Below, piece by piece: positions 53,021-61,607 of a DNA stretch of 64,000 nucleotides (position 1 is its first letter; each line of letters opens with the position of its first letter). Both the position numbers and the translations under genes were made by a program. Below the pieces are notes generated by a model. The model was given only the letters and a program-made list of their open reading frames with translations, was not told the origin of the DNA and did no database searches. Source of the stretch: Hyphomicrobium sp. (GTDB lineage: Bacteria; Pseudomonadota; Alphaproteobacteria; Rhizobiales; Hyphomicrobiaceae); the NCBI GenBank assembly GCA_016716675.1, contig JADJVG010000033.1:1-64000 (forward strand). The letters run 5' to 3'.

Positions 53021-54264
53021 GAGTTCACCTCGGTTTTGCCGAAGGCGATGCCGGTGAGCGTCTGGTTGAGATGCATGGCATTGAATTGTTCGCCGTAGGT
53101 ATGGAAACCGGTAACGCCGAAGCGTTCATACAATTCCTCGAACTTATGACGCACCTGTCGGCTTTCGGAATCGAGGCGGCGCAAGATGCAGTCAAACCCG
53201 AGTACGAAATCGATGCCGCCAAGCTTGCGATCGAGCTGTTCCAGGGTTTCCTGCGTGGAGCGGATCATATCGCGAGGCCTAGCGACGGTGAACACAAGGC
53301 CTTCATCAATGGCACAGAAAAATGACAGGCTGCCGTCAGGGTTCATGTTGCGGATCGAGCGGCAATAATAGTCGCCACCAACTTTGACGACCAACGGATA
53401 GGATGCGAACGAGAACGGCCCAAGATCGTTCGGCATTAATCCGCAGGCGGCCGCGTATTCGCGGGCGGCGGGCTCGGCGTTCAGTTCATAGACAATGCGA
53501 TTTTCGGCATCGGCCGCGGTAACGACGAGTTTGATCGGCGTCGGCTCGAAGTTTTGTGTCTTGAAGACCGCGAACGGCGCGCGACTTTCGATCACGAACA
53601 GAATAGCGCCGCCGCGCACCGCGGTATTGCGGTGAATGAGCGAGGTGTGGCGGAACGCGAGGCCGTCTCCGGCTGAGCCGCCAACCAACTCGATATCGTC
53701 GAGAGACCAATGGATCGCGGCGATGAGCGCCTCTTCCTTGTTCGATAGTCCGTCGATCAGCGCTAGCGCGAAGACGTTGTCGCGCGCCGTGCGGTTCGAG
53801 CCGACGATGATCTGGGTCTTGAGGCGGCGCGCGATTTCGGAGGCGCGCTCAACGCCCGCCTGATCAGTGCCTGGGATCACTTCGCTCAAAACGCGGAAGC
53901 CGTCTTCCGGGAAGGCGATCAGCACAATGCCGCCCTGTGTCATGCCGAGCGGGCCGACTTCGCCAGCGGTGCTGCAGCCAGAGGCCGGCGTATCGGGAAA
54001 CGCCGCGCTGAGCTCGGAAATCAACACCGAGACGTCGTGCTCGCTCGAAAAGAACACGATGATGTGTTGGTAGGTTTCGCCGCGCAGCTCAGCGGCGCAG
54101 GCGGCGATGGCCTCGCGGGCGACGGGCTGCGAGCTGGCGGCAACGCGGATGCCGCAGGCGGCGCGCCGGGACTGGGCGGCGGGGGTCACGTTGAATCTCT
54201 CTCCCAAGGAGGCGGCGCTCAAGGCGGTGACGCCGGTTGTCAGCCGTTCGCCGGACCCTGCCAT
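53017..54264 (-). CDS. FIST (sensory) domain protein, NosP-like
   Basis: 415-residue protein with FIST_N (about 55-250: HIIVFFSSEHDVSVLISEL, GCSTAGEVGPLGMTQGGIVLIAF, NKEEALIAAIHWSLDDIELVGGSAGDGLAF) and FIST_C domains (about 260-400: YELNAEPAAREYAAACGL, NMNPDGSLSFFCAIDEGLVFTVARP, GVTGFHTYGEQFNAMHLNQTLTGIAFG). FIST proteins sense small ligands; the NosP subgroup binds NO through heme. Whether this one does cannot be told from sequence alone. It is the first gene of a two-gene operon with the hybrid kinase. Confidence 0.9.
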   Translation of the reverse strand: MAGSGERLTTGVTALSAASLGERFNVTPAAQSRRAACGIRVAASSQPVAREAIAACAAELRGETYQHIIVFFSSEHDVSVLISELSAAFPDTPASGCSTAGEVGPLGMTQGGIVLIAFPEDGFRVLSEVIPGTDQAGVERASEIARRLKTQIIVGSNRTARDNVFALALIDGLSNKEEALIAAIHWSLDDIELVGGSAGDGLAFRHTSLIHRNTAVRGGAILFVIESRAPFAVFKTQNFEPTPIKLVVTAADAENRIVYELNAEPAAREYAAACGLMPNDLGPFSFASYPLVVKVGGDYYCRSIRNMNPDGSLSFFCAIDEGLVFTVARPRDMIRSTQETLEQLDRKLGGIDFVLGFDCILRRLDSESRQVRHKFEELYERFGVTGFHTYGEQFNAMHLNQTLTGIAFGKTEVNS

Positions 54265-54335
54265 AGGGGCGCGGGCAAAAGCAACGGACGGCGTGCCCGT
54301 ATGGCAAAGTTCCAGCGCTTTTCGGGTTCAGGCGG

Positions 54336-56276
54336 TCAGCGCGCGTCGACCAAGCCGGAATCGATCAGGCGGCGATGAAAGCCGAGAATCTCATTTTGCT
54401 TACTGCAGGTGAAATAGCGCCCGCCGCAGATTTGCAGCAAGCGCTTGCGCTCCTGATAGGCTTGCGAAAGCGGCAGGCGCGCGGCGTCCAGCAGCACAGT
54501 GCCGAGATAGGGCACCTCCAGCGTATCGACGTCGGGCATGGGCGGTGGCTGATAGTTCAGGCCTTCAATCGCATAGTAGGTGAGGTAGCCCGGACTATCG
54601 GGTGTGAGTTTGATGTCCTCCGCCGCCAGATTGCTCTGGTAGCCGAGAAGCGTGCGCGTCGCTACCGGTTGGTGGTCGCCATACTGCACGATCAGGAACC
54701 GCTCGTTGGGGAATTTGGCCAGCAGTTCGGCGCGGAAGGCGTCGTAGTCCATCTTGGCCATGGCGAGGCGGCGCAAGTATTCACTCATTTCCGGGTCGGT
54801 GCCGGGGCCGCCGCCCGCGACGTTAACCTCTGGCTCGTAGGGGTGGCCGTAGGGGAGATGGGTGGCGGAGGTGATGATGTAAGTGAAGGTCGGCGCTTTC
54901 GATGTGGCGAGATGCTGCTCGAAATGCTTGACGGCGTTGCCGTAGTAAAACTTGTCGCGCTCGTTGTAGCGCTTGGCGCCCTGGGCTTTGAAATCGAAAA
55001 TCTCGGGCATGCCGGAAGCCGCATAAAACCGGCCGTTGGATACGAAGTCCTTCGGCACGGGATAGAACACGGCATTACGGTAGCCGCAGCGCGCTAGGCT
55101 TTGCGGCAGCGTGTCGTGAACCTTGCCCTGCATCAGCGATTGCACGAACGTGCGCATGCTGCCGAACGAGTAGGTAGAGACACCAGCTAGCACCGAAAAT
55201 TCCGTCAACCACGATGCGCCACCGTAGGTTTCGACGCGCAGGCGATGCAGCTTGCCATCGTAAGACTTGAAGAACGGATCGAGCGCCGTGTCGTATTGCA
55301 ACTGCGGGAAGAATGACGGCGGCACCACGCTTTCCTGATGGATCAGGATGATGTGGGGCGGGCGCTCCTGCGTCTGGCAGGATGCCGGGATTTTGAAGAG
55401 CGGCTTTTTCTGAGATGCAAGCGCTTCGAGAAGTTGCCCGCGCCACAGCGTTTCCAGCGTTTCCGACCACGACGCGTAGAATGACGACAGGTACAGATTG
55501 TCCCAAAAGAAAAGCGTGTTGCGCCGTTCGCCCTTGGCGTGGCTGGCCCAGACACCGAGCACCACACAGACGGCCAGAACACTGGCGCTGACGAGGCGTG
55601 GAACTCGCGACGTATCACAGCGATACAGAGTGTAGCCGAGGACGCCGGTCGCAAAGAAGGACAGGCCGATCGCGATCAGGTGGACGCGATGATCGACCCA
55701 CAGAAATTTCAGCGTCGATAGTGAGGTCAGATAGAACACGACGTCGTAGGCGTGCAGTACCATCTCGATGTAATGGCGTTTGACGTCGGAGGCGACGACG
55801 ATCATGGTGACGATGGCCGCAACGACGGCGATCGAAAACAGAATGCGCCGCGTCAACAGCGTGAGCGTGGCGACAAGTGCGGTGGTGATGGCGCTCGCGA
55901 AAATAATAGTTTCGCGCCAGCCTTCCCACCGCCAGTGATAATACGCCAGCGCCGCCGCGATGACGGCCGTTGACGCCCAGACGGTGTGCGCCGAGAGCTT
56001 ACCCGGGGCCTCGAACAGGCGCGGGCGCTGGCGCGTTTTGGGGCGGAGATCGGTTCGCTGGTCATAGGTGTGAAGTGGCGGTTCCTGGTACCGGTATCGA
56101 CAGCAACGATGCCGGCAAACATGCCAACTGCGGCGCGTTGGCTGTAGTGCACGGTACTTGCGGCAGGTCAATGACCAATGCGCTAGGCGGCAGTACCGCC
56201 CATGCCCGGATTTACGTTGCTGAGCAAGGGTTTTTGCTGCACTGCAAGAGAAAAGTTGCCCTCGAAGGCTGAACAA
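54336..56276 (-). CDS. LTA synthase-like / sulfatase-fold membrane enzyme (start uncertain)
   Basis: Alkaline-phosphatase-superfamily enzyme with about five N-terminal membrane helices, then an extracytoplasmic catalytic domain: PPHIILIHQESVVPPSFF (metal-binding Glu), GGASWLTEFSVLAG (probable Thr nucleophile), TFTYIITSATHLPYGHPY and IVQYGDHQPVA (metal-binding Asp-His). Relatives transfer phosphoglycerol or phosphoethanolamine to lipids or glycans. The longest frame starts at TTG 56276, but its first 95 codons look non-coding and no in-frame ATG precedes the first helix. An ATG at 56065 (MTSEPISAPK) in another frame hints at a one-base indel near 56,000. The true start is unresolved. Confidence 0.78.
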   Translation of the reverse strand: MFSLRGQLFSCSAAKTLAQQRKSGHGRYCRLAHWSLTCRKYRALQPTRRSWHVCRHRCCRYRYQEPPLHTYDQRTDLRPKTRQRPRLFEAPGKLSAHTVWASTAVIAAALAYYHWRWEGWRETIIFASAITTALVATLTLLTRRILFSIAVVAAIVTMIVVASDVKRHYIEMVLHAYDVVFYLTSLSTLKFLWVDHRVHLIAIGLSFFATGVLGYTLYRCDTSRVPRLVSASVLAVCVVLGVWASHAKGERRNTLFFWDNLYLSSFYASWSETLETLWRGQLLEALASQKKPLFKIPASCQTQERPPHIILIHQESVVPPSFFPQLQYDTALDPFFKSYDGKLHRLRVETYGGASWLTEFSVLAGVSTYSFGSMRTFVQSLMQGKVHDTLPQSLARCGYRNAVFYPVPKDFVSNGRFYAASGMPEIFDFKAQGAKRYNERDKFYYGNAVKHFEQHLATSKAPTFTYIITSATHLPYGHPYEPEVNVAGGGPGTDPEMSEYLRRLAMAKMDYDAFRAELLAKFPNERFLIVQYGDHQPVATRTLLGYQSNLAAEDIKLTPDSPGYLTYYAIEGLNYQPPPMPDVDTLEVPYLGTVLLDAARLPLSQAYQERKRLLQICGGRYFTCSKQNEILGFHRRLIDSGLVDAR

Positions 56277-56398
56277 CTGATGACCGCTCGACCGCAGCAG
56301 AAAGCAGACCTTACGTCGCGTTGGCCACTGCCCGGGTGGCGGCTAGTCTGCGCCGCCACAGTCCCCTTCAGCCCCCAATCTTCGAGCCCCCGTTTGCG

Positions 56399-57634
56399 AT
56401 GACATTGCAAGCCATTATCATTAGAGCGGACGGGGCATTTGCCGAAACCGAAGAGCTACGCCGCCAGTCGTTTATAACGGCGTTTGAGGAGGCGGGGTTC
56501 GACTGGACGGTCAATCGGGAAGTGTTTGCAGCCTCGCGCCGGTTCGGCTGTCTCAAAGGGCGGATGACGCATTTCGTGCGCCAGCACCTGAAGCGCGGCG
56601 GCGACGCGCCGGACGTCGATCAGTTGATCGGGGTTATGTATCGCCGGGCCTGCACGGTGTTCCAGCAGTTAATCGCCAATGGAGCGCTGCAGCCACGGCT
56701 CGGCATTCGCGAACTCATCGTGACGGCACGGCAAGAGGGCGTGCGTTTGGCGCTGGCGGGCGCTATGAAGCGGGAAGAAGCCGAGCAGATGTTGATCCAT
56801 GCGCTCGGCTCACGCGGCGTCGAGATGTTCGACAGCATTACGCTGGTCAGCGAGGCGGACGCGGTTGTCAATCCGCAGGAGCTGTATCGTGCGGCACTGC
56901 AGCAACTTGGTCTCAATGCCAGCGGGTGCTTGGTCATCGAGGCGACGTACGGTGGCGCAATGGCCGCTAAAGCGGTGGACCTGCGGGTTATCACGACACG
57001 CAGCGCTTACTCAACCGAGTGCTCGTCGGCCGGCGACAGCGTTGGATTTTTTGAAGATCTTCCGGGTGTCGCGTCGCGGTTCGGTGACCGTCGCCTCGGA
57101 GCCTTGAGTGCGGATGAGCGCTCGGAACTGTTTGCAGCACTTCAGCATCTGCACTGCGGAACTTACGATACCGATACGACTTCCAAAGGAATGGCCGCTA
57201 TGCGCGTCAGCGATATTCTAAAAGTGAAGGGGACGGTCGTGAAAACGATCGAGCCCGCCGCAACCATTCGCACGTTTGCCCAAGGATTGCGTGTCGAGGC
57301 GGTCGGCGCCATGGTTGTCAAGGATGCCAATGGCGGTGTGCTCGGCATTATCTCGGAACGCGACCTCGCGCGCGGCCTGTCAGAGTTCGGCAATGATTTG
57401 CCGTCGATGCCGGTCTCAGCGTTGATGACTCAGACGGTCATCACGTGTGCACCGGAAGACACCGTTGCTGCGGTTGCGAAAGTCATGACGCACCGGCGCA
57501 TCCGGCATGTGCCGGTCGTGGTGGGCGGTAAACTCGTGGGTTTGATCAGTATCGGCGACGTCCTCAAGTACCGCCTCGATGAAGTGCAACTCGAAGCCAA
57601 CGTGCTGCGCGACTTTGCACTGGCGCGCAAATAG
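56399..57634 (+). CDS. CbbY-like HAD pseudoenzyme fused to a CBS domain pair
   Basis: 411 residues from the ATG at 56399. Residues 1-240 align in layout with CbbY/CbbZ-type HAD phosphatases, yet all catalytic positions differ: the DxDGT nucleophile motif reads RADGA (R9 instead of the nucleophilic Asp), motif II threonine is alanine (LALAGAMKREEA), motif III lysine is asparagine (NPQELYRAAL instead of KPxPDxY) and the terminal EDS acid is lost (VIEATYGGAMAAKA). Residues about 270-411 are two CBS motifs (MRVSDILKVKG..., VGAMVVKDANGGVLGIISERDLARGL, SALMTQTVITCAPEDTV, RHVPVVVGGKLVGLISIGDVLKYRL), which typically bind adenine nucleotides. A regulatory rather than enzymatic role is inferred. Confidence 0.82.
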   Translation: MTLQAIIIRADGAFAETEELRRQSFITAFEEAGFDWTVNREVFAASRRFGCLKGRMTHFVRQHLKRGGDAPDVDQLIGVMYRRACTVFQQLIANGALQPRLGIRELIVTARQEGVRLALAGAMKREEAEQMLIHALGSRGVEMFDSITLVSEADAVVNPQELYRAALQQLGLNASGCLVIEATYGGAMAAKAVDLRVITTRSAYSTECSSAGDSVGFFEDLPGVASRFGDRRLGALSADERSELFAALQHLHCGTYDTDTTSKGMAAMRVSDILKVKGTVVKTIEPAATIRTFAQGLRVEAVGAMVVKDANGGVLGIISERDLARGLSEFGNDLPSMPVSALMTQTVITCAPEDTVAAVAKVMTHRRIRHVPVVVGGKLVGLISIGDVLKYRLDEVQLEANVLRDFALARK

Positions 57635-57797
57635 GTTGCGCGATTTCGCAGTCGCTGGCCAAGAATTTAGCCGGGCATGTGCTTGCCCGTGAACACGTAG
57701 CCTTTGGTTGTCCTTGCACAACCGCCCCGCCATAGGCAATTTGGCCGGCGCACGCAGCGTCGCGGCGCACAGATCTTGGGGCGCGGGAGGATCTCAC

Positions 57798-58628
57798 ATG
57801 CGGTTTCGGTGGCTTGGGGCGTATGGTCCTTTGGCAGCGACACTGACGATGCTCCTGGTCGTGACGCCGGGATCCGCCTTTCGAGCCCATGCCGACGCCG
57901 CCGTGCCTAGCACGGAAACGACGTGGCAGACGCTGAAGGCAGACGTGGTGGGGGCGCGTGAGGTTCTGGACGGCACCGGCATTCTGATGCTCGAAGCGCC
58001 GATCAAGGCGGAGGATGCGGCGCTGACGCCGATCGCCGTGCGGCTGGCGGAGGCCACAGCATCGTCGGTCAAGAGCGTGACGCTCGTAGTCGATGAAAAC
58101 CCGTCACCCGTTGTGGCGACGTTCAAGTTTGGCCCCGCGGCCGGAAACGGCGAGCGCATGCTGTCGACCCGTGTGCGGGTCGATGCCTATACGAACGTGC
58201 GGGCGTTGGCCGAGATGGACGACGGCCGGATCTACATGGTCGTCCGTTTCGTGAAAGGGGCCGGTGGGTGTTCGGCGCCGGCTGCAAAGGACGCCGATGC
58301 CGCCGCAGCCAACATCGGTAAAATTCAAATCAAAGAGACGACGCTGTCATCGCGTGCCGGACAAATGGGCGAGGCCGTGCTGATGATTCGCCACCCCAAC
58401 AGTTCGGGCTTCCAGATGAATCCGGAGACGGGAACGTATATCCCAGCGAGGTACATCGATTTTATCGAGGTGATGCGGGACGACGATGTGGTGTTTACGA
58501 TGGAAGGCGGGATTTCGCTGAGCGAAGATCCTAACTTCAGATTTACGTTCGCGGGCCGCTCGGGTGCTCGCCTCGTCGCCAACGTGCGCGACAGCGCACA
58601 GACCGCCTTTTATGGTAGGTCACGGTGA
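57798..58628 (+). CDS. Quinoprotein dehydrogenase-associated SoxYZ-like carrier
   Basis: 276-residue exported protein (signal peptide about 1-33; ATG at 57798 with GGGAGG 9-14 nt upstream). It fuses SoxY-like (about 40-160; GTGILMLEAPIKAEDAALTPIAVRL, LVVDENPSPVVATFKFG, TRVRVDAYTNVRALAEM, GGCSAPAAKDADAA) and SoxZ-like units (about 185-275; EAVLMIRHPNSSGFQMNPETGTYIPARYIDFIEV, FTMEGGISLSEDPNFRF). Such proteins are found beside PQQ methanol or ethanol dehydrogenase genes and probably assist periplasmic oxidation. No quinoprotein dehydrogenase gene lies in this window. Confidence 0.9.
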   Translation: MRFRWLGAYGPLAATLTMLLVVTPGSAFRAHADAAVPSTETTWQTLKADVVGAREVLDGTGILMLEAPIKAEDAALTPIAVRLAEATASSVKSVTLVVDENPSPVVATFKFGPAAGNGERMLSTRVRVDAYTNVRALAEMDDGRIYMVVRFVKGAGGCSAPAAKDADAAAANIGKIQIKETTLSSRAGQMGEAVLMIRHPNSSGFQMNPETGTYIPARYIDFIEVMRDDDVVFTMEGGISLSEDPNFRFTFAGRSGARLVANVRDSAQTAFYGRSR

Positions 58629-58896
58629 CGCGCACCGCCGAGAAACCAATGCAAGCTTGCTCGATCGATCAAAATTGGTACGCCTTTTAGTGATGCATTT
58701 GGTGTTGTTTGCAGAGTTCTGCTAGAAGATCCGCCGCGCACGGTCGCCACGACCGTTATTGCTGCTGTTCAGGCTGCATTCAGCACGGTTTGTGTAGGTG
58801 TGTGTCGTAGCTGATTGATCCGCCGCTGCGTGGTGAAACTTCGATACGTGGCGGCACAATAGAATGCTTTGGGCATCCGATGAGACGAGTTTTGCA

Positions 58897-59205
58897 ATGA
58901 CCGGTCTGTTCGACGAGCCGTACGCCCGCTGCGCCGCCGTTGCGTGTGCTGATGACAAGCGCTTCGGCATCGCCTGTGCGGGTTGCACGCATGAAGACTG
59001 GTCACCGGCGGTGTCCGGCGGAATTCCAGTGCAAGTTCGTATCTTCATGCTGAGTGCGCTTCTCGGCGCACTCTTATCGACACTCTATTTGTGCAAGTGC
59101 ATGCTCGGCATTGACGTGATCGATGGTCCGTCGCCCTTGCACAACATGCTCTATTGGATCGTCGATGGTCATGCCGGCCAGTGGCGTGGCGGTTTTAGTT
59201 TCTAA
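58897..59205 (+). CDS. Hypothetical small membrane protein
   Basis: Possible 102-residue protein of unknown function from the ATG at 58897. The N-terminal part is cysteine-containing (CAAVACADDKRFGIACAGC), followed by a membrane segment (FMLSALLGALLSTLYLCKCM) and a short C-terminal tail. No family recognised. The surrounding region is less clearly coding than elsewhere, so it may be spurious. Confidence 0.35.
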   Translation: MTGLFDEPYARCAAVACADDKRFGIACAGCTHEDWSPAVSGGIPVQVRIFMLSALLGALLSTLYLCKCMLGIDVIDGPSPLHNMLYWIVDGHAGQWRGGFSF

Positions 59206-59218
59206 GCCCAGCCAGCGC

Positions 59219-59533
59219 CTAGCGCGTGGCTTTTCTGAATATAGCTGTAGCGCTCTCCAAGAGAGCGGAGAACGTAGCGGCCGCCGATTCTGGCTCATCA
59301 TCGCAGGGCGAAACATCCAACACAGACGCGCCGTCCAACGCACAGTACAGGGGAATGGACTCGGCCAAAGTGTCGGCCACGGGCACAGGGATCGGGCCAA
59401 GCGGATTAGCGTTAATCTCCACCGCCAACTGACGCATCTGCGCGAACCCGCCGTGCGAATAAGCAACCGGCAGCCGAATCTCTGCGGAGCTTTCGACAGC
59501 TTCAATACAGCGAATGGCATTGTACGCGGTCAT
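59219..59533 (-). CDS. Hypothetical protein
   Basis: 104-residue minus-strand frame starting at the ATG at 59533 (MTAYNAIRCIEAVESSAEI), with agggaac 5-11 nt upstream as ribosome site. The composition is ordinary for a soluble acidic protein (ending in SALLESATAIFRKATR). No known domain is recognised. It is the more protein-like of the two overlapping frames here, the other being on the + strand. Confidence 0.5.
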   Translation of the reverse strand: MTAYNAIRCIEAVESSAEIRLPVAYSHGGFAQMRQLAVEINANPLGPIPVPVADTLAESIPLYCALDGASVLDVSPCDDEPESAAATFSALLESATAIFRKATR

Positions 59534-59957
59534 TGTGGTTCCCTTCGATGGTCTCTGATCGACCACTATATACTAAAACGTCGCAAGCAATGCCATTCGT
59601 TGGGTGCACGTAGCAGCGCTACATACGTAGTCATACGTACCCATTGAGCAGCCGATCTTGATATCGGTTGATTGTGGGGTCGTCCTCAATTGTCCGCACA
59701 CCGCGTCTAATGCTGCTGAGCATCGACGCGGCGCGCGTGACCGGGGAAGGACGAAAGGTCTTGATTCCCCCTAGATTGGCGACAAACAACCAATAAGCGC
59801 CCCTCGCATGGCCCTCATGCAAGTGCGTTCCGATGTGCAGCTCGTCACCAGGTGCCCCAATGGCTTTAGGGCCCCATCAATGTGCGGCGAGTACTGCAGT
59901 GCCGTCAATGTTGCTTAGTGAGTTACGTAGTGTTACGTAGTCTATGACCCTTCGCAT
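59534..59957 (+). promoter_or_regulatory. Upstream region of the MASE1 kinase with two TACGTA box pairs
   Basis: TACGTA palindromes occur at 59626-59631 and 59636-59641, and again at 59924-59929 and 59934-59939. In each pair the two boxes are exactly 10 bp apart, one helical turn. The second pair lies about 20-35 nt upstream of the histidine kinase gene. The spacing suits a dimeric or tandem response-regulator operator. Between the pairs a minus-strand frame (about 59631-59860, containing GDELHIGTHLHEGHARGAYWLFVANLGG, with no ATG start) looks like a gene remnant. Confidence 0.55.
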
Positions 59958-61607
59958 ATGCCACGAACTCGGGCAGAAGTGGTCTGCATGGTAGTGACCG
60001 CCAACGCAAACGATGCCAACCGGGCGCAACCTTTCGTAGTCGTGATAGCCTATATCATAGCCTATCTCGTGCTTGACTACGTCAGTTATTTGAAGCCCTA
60101 CGGGACATTCGGCGTTACGCCGTGGAATCCGCAGTCCGGTTTGGATGTCGCACTTATCTATCTGGGTGGCCCGGTCTACGGACCGCTCGTGCTCAGTGCT
60201 GCCGCGATGGCCGATTATGTGCTGCGCGGGGGGCCGCTGGCGTGGTATCTCGAAATTGCTTCGTCAATAACGCTCGGTGCCATTTACGTTGCGGCGGGAA
60301 CGTTTTTGCGGCGCCTGCCGGACTTCGATCCGCGGCTGAGAACATCGCGCGACGTGACGATTTTGATCGCCGTCGCGGCGACGACGGCGACGCTTGCTGC
60401 GGTGCTCTATACCAGCGTCATTGATTTGGGCGGCGAGCTCGGCCGTGGCGAATTCGGCTACGTGAGCTGGCGCGGCTTTGTCGGTGACTTCATCGGCATC
60501 CTCGTCGTTACGCCGATTATCTTTCTCGTTGCAACGTTGCGGCCGTGGCCACGTATCGGCCGCGACTGGTACCTGCAATTGATTTCGATCATCGCTGTGA
60601 CCTTCGTCATCTTCGGCTATCGCGAAGCCACGGCATTCCAGCTGTTCTATCTGATGTTCCTGCCGCTTCTGTGGGTGGCGCTGCGTTATGGCACGCCGGG
60701 CGCGGCGCTGGCGCTGAGCGTCATCCAGGTGGGCTTGGTGATCGGCTCCGAGGTGCGCTTTGGCAACGACCCGGGGCTCGCCGCTATGCAAACGTTGATG
60801 ATTGCGCTTGCGGTGACCGGCTTGATCGTCGGCGCCATCGTTTCCGAACGCGAAACGGCATCGGCGCGCATTCGCGATCAGCAGGCCGCCTTGAGTAGTG
60901 CGCTGCGCGTGCGCGCCGCCGGAGAGATCGCGGCAGCCATCGGACATGAAATCAATCAGCCGCTTGCGGCGATAAAAACCTATGCCTCGGTGGCATCGAA
61001 CGCGGTGCGCAACGGCCAAGACGCACTTGCCCGTGAAGCTCTCGATAAGCTCACGGTTCAAAGCGATCGTGCGGCGCGGGTCATTAAAAGTATCCGCGAC
61101 TTGCTGCGTCAAGGGAGTTGCGAGCTCTCGCCCTTGGAGATCACCAAGATGTTGGACAAGTTCGTAGACTTGTTCAGCAGTGATTTGGCGGCAAAAGGCG
61201 TCTCGCTGACGGCGAACGTGCCGGAAGAGTTTCAAGTCGTGATGGCCGACAAAATCCAACTGACGCAAGCGCTCCATAATCTCGTTACAAATAGTTGTGA
61301 CGCTATTTTGAGTGCTCGCAGCTATGGTCATATTTCAATTGTTGTAACGTGCGCGCAGGATGATTGGTTTGCCATCGCCGTTCTCGATGATGGTCCAGGC
61401 TTTCCGATGGGTTTCAACACGCTTGAGCCAAATTTATTTGTCACCACGAAACCCGAAGGTTCGGGAATAGGGCTGAGTATTGCGCGAACGATCGCTGAAG
61501 CCCACGGCGGGCGGTTGGAAATCGAGACGTCGCTGCGCGGCGCCTGCGTGAGAATGGTGCTACCAAAAATGAGAGCGAAAAATGAGCCAGACAGTCTCCA
61601 TCATTGA
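59958..61607 (+). CDS. MASE1-domain sensor histidine kinase
   Basis: 549 residues. The N-terminal 300 form about eight membrane helices of the MASE1 type (VVVIAYIIAYLVLDYVSY, NPQSGLDVALIYLGGPVYGPLVLSAA, GFVGDFIGILVVTPIIFLVATL). A short coiled coil leads to a HisKA domain with His330 in AAIGHEINQPLAAIKTY, a FixL-like wording, and a HATPase domain (LHNLVTNSCDAIL N-box, VLDDGPGFPMG, TKPEGSGIGLSIARTIAEAHGG). The signal is unknown. Coding sequence overlaps the FixJ-like regulator by 26 nt, so the two are cotranscribed. Upstream TACGTA boxes may be autoregulatory. The start at 59958 or a GTG or ATG shortly downstream cannot be settled. Confidence 0.9.
   Translation: MPRTRAEVVCMVVTANANDANRAQPFVVVIAYIIAYLVLDYVSYLKPYGTFGVTPWNPQSGLDVALIYLGGPVYGPLVLSAAAMADYVLRGGPLAWYLEIASSITLGAIYVAAGTFLRRLPDFDPRLRTSRDVTILIAVAATTATLAAVLYTSVIDLGGELGRGEFGYVSWRGFVGDFIGILVVTPIIFLVATLRPWPRIGRDWYLQLISIIAVTFVIFGYREATAFQLFYLMFLPLLWVALRYGTPGAALALSVIQVGLVIGSEVRFGNDPGLAAMQTLMIALAVTGLIVGAIVSERETASARIRDQQAALSSALRVRAAGEIAAAIGHEINQPLAAIKTYASVASNAVRNGQDALAREALDKLTVQSDRAARVIKSIRDLLRQGSCELSPLEITKMLDKFVDLFSSDLAAKGVSLTANVPEEFQVVMADKIQLTQALHNLVTNSCDAILSARSYGHISIVVTCAQDDWFAIAVLDDGPGFPMGFNTLEPNLFVTTKPEGSGIGLSIARTIAEAHGGRLEIETSLRGACVRMVLPKMRAKNEPDSLHH

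Noticed and set aside
59123..59647. Plus-strand 174-codon frame
   Set aside because: Overlaps the more protein-like minus-strand frame at 59219-59533 and lacks any recognisable feature.
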